This document shows, piece by piece, positions 40,777 to 49,600 of a DNA stretch of 50,166 bases (position 1 is its first letter; every line of letters begins with the position of its first letter). The notes beneath the pieces were generated by a model. That model worked only from the letters and a program-made list of their open reading frames with translations. It was not told the origin of the DNA and made no database searches. Both the position numbers and the translations under genes were made by a program. The stretch covers positions 158,988 to 209,153 of the forward strand of contig NZ_GL877881.1 of NCBI RefSeq assembly GCF_000194155.1. Direction: 5' to 3'. Source of the stretch: Saccharopolyspora spinosa NRRL 18395 (lineage in GTDB: Bacteria > Actinomycetota > Actinomycetes > Mycobacteriales > Pseudonocardiaceae).

Positions 40777-41918
40777 CCGAGTCGGTCGCCCGGGAAATCG
40801 CAGCCGTCGCGAGCGCGTGGCTGGCAACGCTGAGCCGGGACCAGCGCGCCATTGCCCATTGGCCCGCCCCAGGCGCCGATCCCCAGACCGAGGCGGAGCG
40901 CCTGCGGTGGTACTACACACCCACCGACCACGGTGGGCTCACCCTGGGCGCACAATCGCTATCCCAGCAACGCCTCGTCATGCGGCTACTGGCCGCGGCG
41001 CTCTCGCCCGCGGGCTACGCCACGCTGATCACGGTGATCGGTCTGGAGAACGAACTGGATCGAGTCGAAGGCTTCGCCATCGACTGGGGCCAAGAACGCG
41101 GCCGGGATCCCGGCCGGTACCACCTGCGGGTGTTCGGCGACCCCACGGGACCGACGCCCTGGAGCTGGCGTTTCGGTGGGCATCACATCTCGGTCAACGT
41201 GCTGGTCGCCGACGGTGCCGTGCGGTCGGCGACACCTCTGTTCCTGGGCGCGGACCCGGCGGCGACAGGCCTCGTCGGCGGTGGGTCGCTGCGCCCGCTC
41301 GGCGGTATCGAGGACACCGCACGGGCACTCGTCCGGTCGTTCGACCGGGATCTGGCGTCCAGGGCGGTCGTGCACGACCGGGCACCGTCGGACATCATCG
41401 GCGGCAACCGCAGCCACCTTGCCGATGGTGATCAGATGCTCCCGCTGGGGGAAGTGTGGCGAGGCCACTTCAGCGATCCGGAGCTGCGAGCGCGCGTCCA
41501 GGGCATGGTCGACACGGCCGCGCGCGAATCGGGCTATGGACCGCGCGACCACAAGGCGCTGGCTCTTCGGCGAACGCCCCTTGGCGTCGCCGGGAAAGAA
41601 CTCGACCGGAACCAGCGTGCGCTGCTCGGGCAGCTGGTCGCCGGCTTCCAGGGCCGGGTGCGCGACGGACTGACCGTACCGGTGGACCTGGATACCGTGC
41701 ACTTCGCGTGGGCAGGTCCGACTCATCGGGGCGCGCCGCATTACTTTCGCCTGCAGAGCCCTCGCATCCTGGCGGAGTGGGACAACACAGCCAGGAAGGC
41801 CAACCACGCACATTCCGTCTGGCGCGAGCCAGGAGCGGACTTCGGAGTCGGCTTGAAGAGGACGGCTCGCACTCTTGGCGAGATTCACAATGATCCGAAA
41901 TTGAGTTGGGGAAGCTGA
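40773..41918 (+). CDS. DUF3500 domain-containing protein
   Basis: ATG 40773 overlaps the aldolase stop. The 381-residue product has DUF3500 landmarks: WYYTPTDHGGLTLGAQSLSQ, WSWRFGGHHISVNVLVADG with a His pair, TPLFLGADPA, and the C-terminal FAWAGPTHRGAPHYFRLQSP and WDNTARKANHAHSVWREP with two further His. The repeated His/Asp pattern suggests a metal-binding enzyme fold, but the family has no assigned activity. There is no obvious signal peptide. Genes of this family often occur with catabolic and transport genes. In this operon it is translationally coupled to an aldolase, so it probably acts on a pathway intermediate. Confidence 0.85.
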   Translation: MTESVAREIAAVASAWLATLSRDQRAIAHWPAPGADPQTEAERLRWYYTPTDHGGLTLGAQSLSQQRLVMRLLAAALSPAGYATLITVIGLENELDRVEGFAIDWGQERGRDPGRYHLRVFGDPTGPTPWSWRFGGHHISVNVLVADGAVRSATPLFLGADPAATGLVGGGSLRPLGGIEDTARALVRSFDRDLASRAVVHDRAPSDIIGGNRSHLADGDQMLPLGEVWRGHFSDPELRARVQGMVDTAARESGYGPRDHKALALRRTPLGVAGKELDRNQRALLGQLVAGFQGRVRDGLTVPVDLDTVHFAWAGPTHRGAPHYFRLQSPRILAEWDNTARKANHAHSVWREPGADFGVGLKRTARTLGEIHNDPKLSWGS

Positions 41919-41971
41919 CATGGCTCGACGCGTTCTCGGCTCGCAAGCTAGCTCACCAACGTCGATGCATC

Positions 41972-41995
41972 GGTGCACCGGTGCACCGGTGCACC
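41972..41995. promoter_or_regulatory. three perfect tandem copies of the 8-bp palindrome GGTGCACC
   Basis: Positions 41972-41979, 41980-41987 and 41988-41995 each read GGTGCACC, itself a palindrome, so the 24-bp block is also self-complementary as a whole. It lies in the 101-bp gap before aldehyde dehydrogenase 2, ending 24 nt before its start codon and just upstream of the GGAGGAGG ribosome site. It could be an operator array, a hairpin shaping mRNA processing, or a variable repeat. Confidence 0.6.
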
Positions 41996-42019
41996 GGCGT
42001 CCGGAGGAGGTCATGAGCG

Positions 42020-43480
42020 ATGACGGTGTCAATCGAACGCCGCGTGGAAGTTCCTCACCCTCGCGAGCTTTTCCTGGGCGGACACTGGACGAAGCCGTTG
42101 AGCGCCCACACCATTCCCGTCGTCTCGCCGATCGACGGATCTGTGCTGTGCGAACTTCCCGAGGTCTCGAGGGACGACGCCGCTCGTGCCATCGCAGCGG
42201 CACGGGCAGTCGCCGAGTCCGGCTCGTGGTCCGTGCTGTCGCCGGCAGACCGTGCGAACGCCGTGGCGAAGTATCTCGACGAGCTCGAAGCGATGCTCCC
42301 GCAGATCAACGATGCCTGGGTGAACGAGGTCGGGGTGCCGGCGCAGGTCGCCGTCGCGTTCGGCGGTGCGATGAGCCTGGCGGGCCGCGACTCGATCCGG
42401 CTGGCCCGCGAGCTTCCGTTCACCGAGGTGCGCGAGACGGCCGGAGGCAGGGTCGTGGTGACCCGTGAGCCGCTGGGGCCGGTTCTCGCGATCCTGACCT
42501 ACAACGGGCCCACGACCGAGATCGGCCTCTCGGTGATTCCCGCGCTGCTGGTCGGCAACCCCGTCGTCATCAAGTTGCCACCAGAGAACCGGATGGTAGG
42601 TCACTTCCTCGCCGAGGCGGCGGCGCGAGCCGGGCTCCCCGAAGGCCTGCTCAGCGTAGTGACCGCTGAGACCGAAGTCAGCAAATACCTGGTGGCGCAT
42701 CCCGACATCGCAGCCGTCCACTTCACCGGCGGCACCGAGATCGGCGGCGAGGTGGCCGCCACCACGGCCGGCCGCCTGGCCTGTTCAACGCTGGAGCTGG
42801 GCGGGAAATCCGCGGCGATCGTGCTCGACGACGCCGACCTCGACAAGACCGCGCCCCTGCTGATGGCGATGACGACGTTCCAGGGCCAAATCTGCAACGC
42901 CCTCACCCGCGTGCTGGTGTCCCGCACCCGCTACGACGAGGTCGTCGCCCGGCTCACGACGGAGTTCGGGCGCCTCAAGGTGGGCGACCCACGGGACGAG
43001 GAGACGAACTTCGGGCCGCTGCCCAGCGAACGGGTCCGTGCGCGCGCCGAAGGGTACATCGAGCGGGCCGTCGCCGCGGGCGCGACCGTCGCATTCGGCG
43101 GGCGACGCCCGGCCGAGTTTCCGCGAGGCCGCTACCTGGAACCCACGCTGCTGACCAATGTCGCCAATTCGATGGAAGTCGCGCAGAACGAAATCTTCGG
43201 GCCCGTCTTCTGCGTCATCGCCTATGACGACATCGAGGACGCGATCCGGATCGCCAACGACAGCAGGTTCGGACTCGCCGGAGCGGTCTTCACCGAGGAC
43301 ATGGACGCGGCCCAGGCGATCGCGGCACGCGTGCACGTGGGCACGTTCTGGATCAACGCAACCGCGCCATGCCTGACCGCCCCCTACGGCGGCATGAAAG
43401 ATTCCGGACACGGCCGGGTCGGCGGTCCAGAAGGGTTCTTCGACCTGACGGAGATCAAGCAGATCGTCGTCGGTCCGTAA
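42020..43480 (+). CDS. NAD(P)-dependent aldehyde dehydrogenase, paralogue 2
   Basis: ATG 42020 (MTVSIERRVEVPHPREL) follows GGAGGAGG by about 12 nt. The 486-residue protein parallels the enzyme at 32351-33814 along its whole length: FTGGTEIG, LELGGKSAAIV, Cys in FQGQICNALTR (about residue 292), EIFGPV and GFFDLTEIKQIV. It also has ILTYNGPTTE in place of the usual PWNxP. The two probably arose by duplication within this pathway and act on different aldehydes, or serve different operons. It follows the DUF3500 gene and precedes the ABC importer in one direction. The gap containing the triple palindrome suggests separate regulation. Confidence 0.92.
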   Translation: MTVSIERRVEVPHPRELFLGGHWTKPLSAHTIPVVSPIDGSVLCELPEVSRDDAARAIAAARAVAESGSWSVLSPADRANAVAKYLDELEAMLPQINDAWVNEVGVPAQVAVAFGGAMSLAGRDSIRLARELPFTEVRETAGGRVVVTREPLGPVLAILTYNGPTTEIGLSVIPALLVGNPVVIKLPPENRMVGHFLAEAAARAGLPEGLLSVVTAETEVSKYLVAHPDIAAVHFTGGTEIGGEVAATTAGRLACSTLELGGKSAAIVLDDADLDKTAPLLMAMTTFQGQICNALTRVLVSRTRYDEVVARLTTEFGRLKVGDPRDEETNFGPLPSERVRARAEGYIERAVAAGATVAFGGRRPAEFPRGRYLEPTLLTNVANSMEVAQNEIFGPVFCVIAYDDIEDAIRIANDSRFGLAGAVFTEDMDAAQAIAARVHVGTFWINATAPCLTAPYGGMKDSGHGRVGGPEGFFDLTEIKQIVVGP

Positions 43481-43575
43481 CCGAGCCGACCCGAAGCGTC
43501 GGCGGCGGCGCCGTTCACCCGTCCACCAACAAGACCACCTCGATCGGGCGGTCTACGAGAAAGTGTGCTACCCCC

Positions 43576-44673
43576 ATGCCAAAAAAAGCCTCACGCAGGT
43601 GGTCGATCATCACCGCGCTCCTTGCCCTCATCGCATGTGTGACCGGCTGTTCGGCTCCGTCGGGAGCCGGTTCGGCAGGGACGCAGAGTAAACGCATCGT
43701 CGGCTTCCTGCCCTCGTCCTCCTACGCGTACCTGGTCGACTACGTCAACGCCGCCAAAGCCGAAGCGAAGGCCCGAGGATACGAACTCACCGTCTACGAG
43801 AACAACTTCGACCAGTCCGTCGAAGACCAGCAGGTTCAGCAGGTCGTCGCCAGCGGCGACCGGCCGGCGGGATTCCTGTTCTGGCCGAGCAACCCTCAGG
43901 CCGCGGTGAACAGTACGCGCCAGCTTTCGCGGATCGCGCCGGTGGTCCAGCTGAACGCACAGGTGCTCCCCGAGGCGAAGAACTACGTCAAGGCATTCGC
44001 CGGCCCCGACGATGTCACCGTCGGCCGGATCGCTGGCGAGATGGCGATCCGGGCACGAACGGAGGCAGTCGCCGGCGGACGACTCGCGAAGGGCGCGCCC
44101 GGCAACCTGATCGAACTGGCCTTCCCAGAGGTCTATACCCCTGGCGCTGCGCGGACACAGGGATTCGCCGACGCGACCAAGGACGCGCCGTTCACGGTGC
44201 TGCGCAAGGAGTTCGTGGGCACCGACGCCAACTCCGGCTTCGCGGCCGCCAACACGCTTATCCCGCAGTACCGCGCCCGTGGCCTCGACTTCATCTACGT
44301 GCACAACGCCGAGCTTGCGGTCGGAGTGGTCCGCGCCCTGCGGCAGAACGGCCTCGTGCCAGGGAAAGACGTGACAGTCATCGTCGGCGACGGCAACGGT
44401 GGAAAGGCGCTGCTGGCCAACGGAGAGGTCTACAGCGCCGTGGTCCAGTCCGCGAACATCGACGGCACCCTCGCGGTCCGTTCGATGGTGCAGTACCTCG
44501 AGACCGCAAAGGTGCAGCCCGGCCGATCCGACGCGGTCGCGCAGGAGACGATGCCGGCGTACACCTCCACTCCGCCGTACGAGGCCACGTTCCTTCCACT
44601 TGTCGGCGTGACCGCCAAGGACGCCTCCTCGCTGAAGCTGTGGGGTTTCGACTTCGAGCACCTCCTGAGCTGA
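43576..44673 (+). CDS. ABC importer substrate-binding lipoprotein (sugar-type, PBP1)
   Basis: ATG 43576 starts MPKKASRRWSIITALLALIA with a lipoprotein signal peptide ending CVTGC (lipobox V-T-G-C, about residue 25). The 365-residue protein is a periplasmic-binding-protein type 1 fold: VGFLPSSSYAYLVDYVNAAK, GYELTVYENNFDQSVEDQQV, PAGFLFWPSNPQAAV, VTVIVGDGNGGKALLANGEV. Family members bind ribose, xylose, autoinducer-2 or polyols. In the setting of oxygenases and dehydrogenases, a polar organic solute is equally possible. It is anchored on the outer face of the membrane and feeds the ABC proteins encoded next. Confidence 0.9.
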   Translation: MPKKASRRWSIITALLALIACVTGCSAPSGAGSAGTQSKRIVGFLPSSSYAYLVDYVNAAKAEAKARGYELTVYENNFDQSVEDQQVQQVVASGDRPAGFLFWPSNPQAAVNSTRQLSRIAPVVQLNAQVLPEAKNYVKAFAGPDDVTVGRIAGEMAIRARTEAVAGGRLAKGAPGNLIELAFPEVYTPGAARTQGFADATKDAPFTVLRKEFVGTDANSGFAAANTLIPQYRARGLDFIYVHNAELAVGVVRALRQNGLVPGKDVTVIVGDGNGGKALLANGEVYSAVVQSANIDGTLAVRSMVQYLETAKVQPGRSDAVAQETMPAYTSTPPYEATFLPLVGVTAKDASSLKLWGFDFEHLLS

Positions 44674-44703
44674 CGACCGGTGTGGACCAAGCGAGGAGGA
44701 GCG

Positions 44704-46221
44704 ATGACGACACCGACAGCGCCAGTTCAACGACTGGTCATGCGGGGAATCCAGAAGCGATACGGCGTGGTTCACGCTCTGCGTGACGTCGACTTCGAAC
44801 TGCGGCCAGGAGAGGTGATGGCCCTCCTGGGCGAAAACGGGGCAGGCAAGAGCACGCTGGTCAAGATTCTGGCCGGCCTGGTCACCCCGGACCACGGCAA
44901 GATCGTCGTGGACGGCGATCCGGTCCCGCTCGGCAGCACCCGGCGAGCTCAGCAAGCCCGGATCGCGGTCGTCCAGCAAGAGTTCAGCGCCGTTCCGTCG
45001 CTGACCGTGGCCGAAAACCTCCTCCTGGGCCGGGCCGATGCGGGCTTGTGGTGGACCCGTCGCCGGATGGCCGCACGCCTGGGCGGACTCCTGGCGCAGG
45101 TCGGCCTGGACCACGTCGATCTCGCAACCCCCGTGGAAGAACTCTCCGTGCCAGAAGTCCAACTACTCGAGATCGCCCGGGTGCTGGCCAGAGACGCCCA
45201 GATCGTGATCTTCGACGAACCGACCACGGCGCTGTCCGACTTCGAGATCGAGCGAGTGCTCAAGGTCGTCCGCAAACTGGCCGAACAAGGTCGCAGCATC
45301 ATCTACGTGACCCACCGCCTGCCCGAGGTGTTCGAGATCGCCGACCGCGTCACGGTGTTTCGCAACGGTGAGAGCCTGCCCGCGGCACGCGTGGAGGACC
45401 TGAGCGTGTCCGACATCATCGCGATGATGCTCGGCCGCGAGGTGACCACCATGTTCCCCGACCGTGGTGTGGCGGGCCAAGCTTGCCCGGTGCTTTCGGT
45501 CACCGGCCTGGTGACCACCCGTCTGGCGGAGCCCGTGTCCTTCGAACTGCGCCAAGGGGAGATTCTTGGTTTCGCCGGCCAGCTGGGCTCGGGCGCATCC
45601 GATGTCCTCCAGGCGCTCGCCGGGATTTCGCCGGGCGCGGCGGGGCAGGTCGAACTCAACGGGGAGCCGCTGTCGCTCGCAGACCGGCGCGCCGGCATCG
45701 CGAAGCGAATCGCGTACTGCTCCCCCGACCGCAAGAGAAACGGTATCTTCGCGGACCTGTCGGTCGAGGACAACCTCTCCTCGCCGTGGCTCCGGGCGGT
45801 GTCCACAGCGGGTGTCGTTTCGCGCCGCCGGCTCGGTTTGGCGACACGGGAGGCCGCTGGTGTCTTCGCTATCGACGAGAGGCGCCTGCGGATGCCGGTC
45901 GGCGCGCTCAGCGGCGGGAACCAGCAGAAGGTCGCATTGGGCAAGTGGCTCGGCATCGAGCCCGCGGTCCTCCTCGTGGAGGAGCCCACCCGTGGCGTGG
46001 ACGTCGGGGCACGCGCGGAGATCTACACCTACCTGCGCCGGCTGTGCCGCCAAGGCATGTCGATGATCGTGTCCTCTTCGGACACCGCGGAGCTCCATGG
46101 GTTGTGTGACACCATCGCGGCGTTCTACCGCGGGCGGATGACCGAGATCCGGCCGCACGACGCCTGGACCGAGCGGAGCCTGGTCCAGAAAGTGATGCAC
46201 CGCGAGGAGGTGGCCTCGTGA
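44704..46221 (+). CDS. ABC importer ATP-binding protein, two fused domains (sugar type)
   Basis: ATG 44704 follows GAGGAGGA. The 505-residue protein has two nucleotide-binding domains as in RbsA/MglA. Domain 1 has Walker A GENGAGKST, Q-loop QQEFS, Walker B VIFDEPTTAL and a degenerate signature LSVPEVQLLEIARVL. Domain 2 has a degenerate Walker A (GQLGSGASD), signature LSGGNQQKVALGKWL and Walker B LLVEEPTRGVDVG. That asymmetry is normal for this family, except that the domain 1 signature lacks the usual Gly. It energises uptake with the two permeases whose genes follow; its stop overlaps the first permease start. Confidence 0.92.
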   Translation: MTTPTAPVQRLVMRGIQKRYGVVHALRDVDFELRPGEVMALLGENGAGKSTLVKILAGLVTPDHGKIVVDGDPVPLGSTRRAQQARIAVVQQEFSAVPSLTVAENLLLGRADAGLWWTRRRMAARLGGLLAQVGLDHVDLATPVEELSVPEVQLLEIARVLARDAQIVIFDEPTTALSDFEIERVLKVVRKLAEQGRSIIYVTHRLPEVFEIADRVTVFRNGESLPAARVEDLSVSDIIAMMLGREVTTMFPDRGVAGQACPVLSVTGLVTTRLAEPVSFELRQGEILGFAGQLGSGASDVLQALAGISPGAAGQVELNGEPLSLADRRAGIAKRIAYCSPDRKRNGIFADLSVEDNLSSPWLRAVSTAGVVSRRRLGLATREAAGVFAIDERRLRMPVGALSGGNQQKVALGKWLGIEPAVLLVEEPTRGVDVGARAEIYTYLRRLCRQGMSMIVSSSDTAELHGLCDTIAAFYRGRMTEIRPHDAWTERSLVQKVMHREEVAS

Positions 46222-47204
46222 AAATCGCCACTTCCCGCGTGCCCGCCCCGCAAACCAGTCCAGCCCGCCGCGATCGGAGGGCGGTGTCCCGGCGCTGGGC
46301 GCCGTGGGTTGTCGCGGTGGTCGTGCTGGCCGTGGTCGCCGCACTCACACCAGGGTTCGCGTCGGTTGACAACGTGCGGGCAATCCTGGTCAATGCCTCG
46401 GTCGTCGGCATTCTGGCCGTGGCCATGACGCCTATCGCGCTTTCCGGGAACTTCTTCTCCCTGGGCATTCAGCAGTCGGTGGTGCTGGCAGGATTGCTGT
46501 TCCTGTCCTGGGTGAGCGGGGGCATGAACCCGCTACTCGCCATCCTGCTCGTGCTCGGGGTTCAGGTGCTCATCGGGGCGGGACAGGCGCTTGTGGTCTC
46601 CGCCGGGCTCAACCCGGTCATCACCACTCTGGCCGTCGGTTCGGTGCTGTTCGGGGCGATGAGCCAGGTGACATCTGGGCGAAGTACGACGGCGGGGAAC
46701 GCCGACATCAGCTGGCTCGGCATCATTCCTGTCCTCGGGATCCCGATGTCGGTCTACCTTTTCGTGGTGTTCCTTCTGGTGATGGAGTACTGGTTACGGC
46801 ACACGGTTTCCGGACGTGAGCTGCGGCTCGTCGGGGCCAACCGCGCGACTGCTCAGCTGTCTGGCGTGTCTCGCCGCCGCGCCACGCTGTACGCCTTCCT
46901 CGTGCTGGGGATCGGATGCACGCTGGGTGGCGTCATCCTCAGCGCCCAGATCGGTCAGGTGGCGGCGAACGACTTCTCGTCATTGACTATCGACGTGCTG
47001 GCAGCCGTGCTGGCCGGCGGGACCTCGATCGGGGGCGGGCGGGGCTCGGCCGCGCAGTCGGCTGCCGGCGCGGTGTTCATCGCCTTGCTGTCGAACGTGC
47101 TGCTGCTGCACGGGCTCGGGTCCGGACCCAAAGCACTGATCGTGGGCGGGGTCGTGCTTGCTGTCGTCATTGTCATCCATCTCAAGCGCGGGAGGTCGTC
47201 GTGA
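46218..47204 (+). CDS. ABC importer permease 1 (BPD_transp_2 type)
   Basis: GTG 46218 overlaps the ATP-binding gene stop (GTGA). The 328-residue product has about 9-10 hydrophobic helices: VVAVVVLAVVAALTPGFASV, GILAVAMTPIALSGNFFSLG, PLLAILLVLGVQVLIGAGQA. The permease signature of the sugar-type family is visible in NRATAQLSGVSRRRATLYAF and LAAVLAGGTSIGGGRGS (the EAA-like cytoplasmic loop). It forms the membrane pore with the second permease. Two different permeases with one ATPase are characteristic of rhamnose, AI-2 or erythritol-like importers of this class. Confidence 0.9.
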   Translation: MKIATSRVPAPQTSPARRDRRAVSRRWAPWVVAVVVLAVVAALTPGFASVDNVRAILVNASVVGILAVAMTPIALSGNFFSLGIQQSVVLAGLLFLSWVSGGMNPLLAILLVLGVQVLIGAGQALVVSAGLNPVITTLAVGSVLFGAMSQVTSGRSTTAGNADISWLGIIPVLGIPMSVYLFVVFLLVMEYWLRHTVSGRELRLVGANRATAQLSGVSRRRATLYAFLVLGIGCTLGGVILSAQIGQVAANDFSSLTIDVLAAVLAGGTSIGGGRGSAAQSAAGAVFIALLSNVLLLHGLGSGPKALIVGGVVLAVVIVIHLKRGRSS

Positions 47205-48196
47205 TCCGTGCCGTCCCGTCCATGGTCGGCCGCTACGCACTGCGGCTCGTCATCATGCTCATCGTCCTGGTCGCGATGCTCGTGCTGGCGCCCGGACTGC
47301 TGTCCCTGGCGGGAACGTTCAGCTTCCTCGAAGGGTTCTCGTTGCTCGGGCTGGTCGCGCTGGGCCTCGGTGTCACGGTGATCGCCGGCGAGCTCGACCT
47401 CTCGGCGGGCTCGATGGCGGCCCTCGCCGCGGTGCTCGCCGTGCATGTCGCACCGCTCGGGCTGGTCCCCACGCTCCTGCTGGTTACCTTCTTCGGCTTC
47501 GTGGCAGGGGCGATGCAGGGCTGGCTGATCGGGCGGCTGGCCATCAACTCTCTGGTGTTCACGCTCGCGACGCTGATCGGCTTCGGCGGCCTTGCCTGGG
47601 TGGTCAGCGGAAACCGGGCGATCGTGTTGAAAGACCTGTCGGTCACCGACCCACTGTTGAGCAGTATCGGCGTGTTCTCTCCGTCCAGTCTCCTCGCGCT
47701 CATCGCCTTCGTCGTAGTCGGCATCGTGCTGGCGTTCGCACGGGTGGGTCGCGAGATTTACGCGATCGGCGGTGCGCGCGCGGAAGCCATCGCAGCCGGT
47801 GTCGACGCGCCCCGCGCTTTGTCGGTGTCCTTCGCCGTCAGCGGGGCGTGCGCGGCATTGGCAGGGTCGCTCGCCGCACTGCGAAGCGGCAGCGCCTCAC
47901 CGGACAGCTTCGCGACGATCCTCATTGCCGCCGTGATCGCCGTCCTGATTGGCGGCGTCGGCCTGAGCGGGGGACGCGGCACCGTCGTCAACATCGCCAT
48001 CGGTGTCTTCGTCGCGTCAGTGGTGTCCGCCGCGATGTTCGCCCGCGGTGAGGCCACTTCCGTCGCCGAACTCGTCATGGGCGTGGTACTCGTGCTGATC
48101 TTGGCCGCCGAGTACTTCGCGTCCCGATGGGGCCGGAAACGAGCCCAGAAAGCCCTGCGGAGAAGCAGGAACAGCCCAGCGATGACGACGGCCTGA
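47201..48196 (+). CDS. ABC importer permease 2 (BPD_transp_2 type)
   Basis: GTG 47201 overlaps the first permease stop (GTGA). The 331-residue protein is highly hydrophobic with about 9-10 helices. It shows the substrate-channel motif GVTVIAGELDLSAGSMAALA, then GWLIGRLAINSLVFTLATLI, the loop GGARAEAIAAGVDAPRALSV and AVIAVLIGGVGLSGGRGTVV. The GELDLSAGS segment is the standard signature of sugar-type permeases. It pairs with permease 1. A basic C-terminal tail (RKRAQKALRRSRNS) faces the cytoplasm. Confidence 0.9.
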   Translation: MIRAVPSMVGRYALRLVIMLIVLVAMLVLAPGLLSLAGTFSFLEGFSLLGLVALGLGVTVIAGELDLSAGSMAALAAVLAVHVAPLGLVPTLLLVTFFGFVAGAMQGWLIGRLAINSLVFTLATLIGFGGLAWVVSGNRAIVLKDLSVTDPLLSSIGVFSPSSLLALIAFVVVGIVLAFARVGREIYAIGGARAEAIAAGVDAPRALSVSFAVSGACAALAGSLAALRSGSASPDSFATILIAAVIAVLIGGVGLSGGRGTVVNIAIGVFVASVVSAAMFARGEATSVAELVMGVVLVLILAAEYFASRWGRKRAQKALRRSRNSPAMTTA

Positions 48197-48244
48197 CTGC
48201 ACCGAGATCTCGGTGGTCTGCTGCCGGCAGGAGAGGAAAGCAAC

Positions 48245-49432
48245 GTGAGTCGACCGAGGCACGTCGCGGTGATCGGTGCGGGGCTCGGTGGTTTACGGAC
48301 GGTTGAGCAGCTGCGGAGCGCGGGGTTCAAGGGGTCGATCAGTCTCGTCGGCGCCGAACCGCACGCGCCATACGACCGGCCACCGTTGTCGAAGCAGGTG
48401 CTCACCGGAGCATGGACGCCGGAACGGGTCATGCTGCGAGATGCCGACGCCCTCGCAGCGCTGCGCGTCAGCACTCGCTTCGGTGTGCCTGCCGTCGCGC
48501 TGCGTGAAGACGCGGTGGAGTTCGCCGACGGGACCGCGCTGACCGCCGACGCGTTCGTGATCGCGACGGGAGCCGAGGCGCGCACGGTGCCCGGCCAGCC
48601 CAAGGAGGTGCACACGCTACGCACTCTCGACGATTCGCTGTCGCTGCGGTCCGCATTGCACGGCGCGAATTCGCTGCTCGTGGTGGGCGGCGGTTTCATC
48701 GGCGCCGAGGTCGCCAGCGGGGCGGTCGACCAGGGCCTGCGGGTGACCGTCCTCGAGGCGCTGCCGGTGCCGTGTGAACGCGCTCTCGGCCCGGAGGCGG
48801 GTGTCCTCTGTGGACGTTTGATTACCGAGGGTGGGGCGGATCTGCGGCTGGGCGCCAAGCTGACCCGGTTCGTCAGCGCGAACACGGTCGAACTGGCCGA
48901 CGGCGAGCGCCTGACCGCGGATGTCGTGCTGGTCGGTATCGGAGCGGCACCCGCGCTGGATTGGCTGGCCGGGTCGGGCGTCGTTGTGACGAACGGGATC
49001 GCCTGTGACACATCGGGGCGGGTGCTCGGCCTGCCCGGGGTATGGGCGATCGGGGATGTCGCGGCATGGAAGGATCCGTTGCGGGGCGGGCATTTTCGGT
49101 ACGAACATTGGACCAGCGCCACGGACCAGGCTGCGGTAGTCGCGCGGGACATCGTTGGCACCGAACCACCGCCGCGCACCGTGCCGTACTTCTGGTCGGA
49201 CCAGTTCGGGCTGAAGATCCAGGGGATCGGACGCCCCGACTTGGCAGACAGCGTGCTGCCGCTGAAGGGCGAGGGCCTCGCCGGCGGCGCGATCAAGGGA
49301 ACCGTGACAGGCTACTTCGCACGCGAGCGCCTGGTCGGCGTGGTCGGATTCGGTGCGGCACAGTGGGTCGCGCGCTACCGGGCTTTGGTCGCCCAGAACG
49401 CCGGCCGCGCGGAAGTCCTCGCACTCGAGTAA
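48245..49432 (+). CDS. FAD-dependent ferredoxin reductase (P450 electron chain)
   Basis: GTG 48245 starts VSRPRHVAVIGAGLGGLRTV, the FAD-binding motif. The 395-residue protein has PYDRPPLSKQVL, FVIATGAEAR, the NADH-binding VVGGGFIGAEVASGAVDQGL, VLVGIGAAPALDWLAGSGV, GVWAIGDVAAW and the C-terminal HWTSATDQAAVVARDIVG with YFWSDQFGLKIQGIG. This is the architecture of putidaredoxin-reductase-like and rhodocoxin-reductase-like enzymes that transfer electrons from NADH to P450 ferredoxins. Last intact gene of the plus-strand set, it completes the chain with the ferredoxin (25707-25898) and P450 (to 27188) on the other strand. Confidence 0.92.
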   Translation: MSRPRHVAVIGAGLGGLRTVEQLRSAGFKGSISLVGAEPHAPYDRPPLSKQVLTGAWTPERVMLRDADALAALRVSTRFGVPAVALREDAVEFADGTALTADAFVIATGAEARTVPGQPKEVHTLRTLDDSLSLRSALHGANSLLVVGGGFIGAEVASGAVDQGLRVTVLEALPVPCERALGPEAGVLCGRLITEGGADLRLGAKLTRFVSANTVELADGERLTADVVLVGIGAAPALDWLAGSGVVVTNGIACDTSGRVLGLPGVWAIGDVAAWKDPLRGGHFRYEHWTSATDQAAVVARDIVGTEPPPRTVPYFWSDQFGLKIQGIGRPDLADSVLPLKGEGLAGGAIKGTVTGYFARERLVGVVGFGAAQWVARYRALVAQNAGRAEVLALE

Positions 49433-49600
49433 GCGTGGATCGCCTTCACCAACTCAACGCAAACCTCGTCGCGTCAACGGGCGCTGTTCGCGGCGACACC
49501 GAAGTGCGACGGCGCATGGGCCGCGATGTCCAAGGCGTGCCGGATCGCTGTGCGTCCGGCACCCAGACGGACCGCGTTGGCCAGGTAGCGGTGATTCGGC

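Noticed and set aside
41972..41995. CRISPR-like or minisatellite array
   Set aside because: Three abutting 8-bp units without spacers do not form a CRISPR. It is treated as a regulatory or structural repeat.
46218..48196. Assigning the ABC importer to ribose or autoinducer-2
   Set aside because: The family signatures fit several solutes. Neighbouring genes give no kinase or isomerase for a sugar, so specificity is left open.
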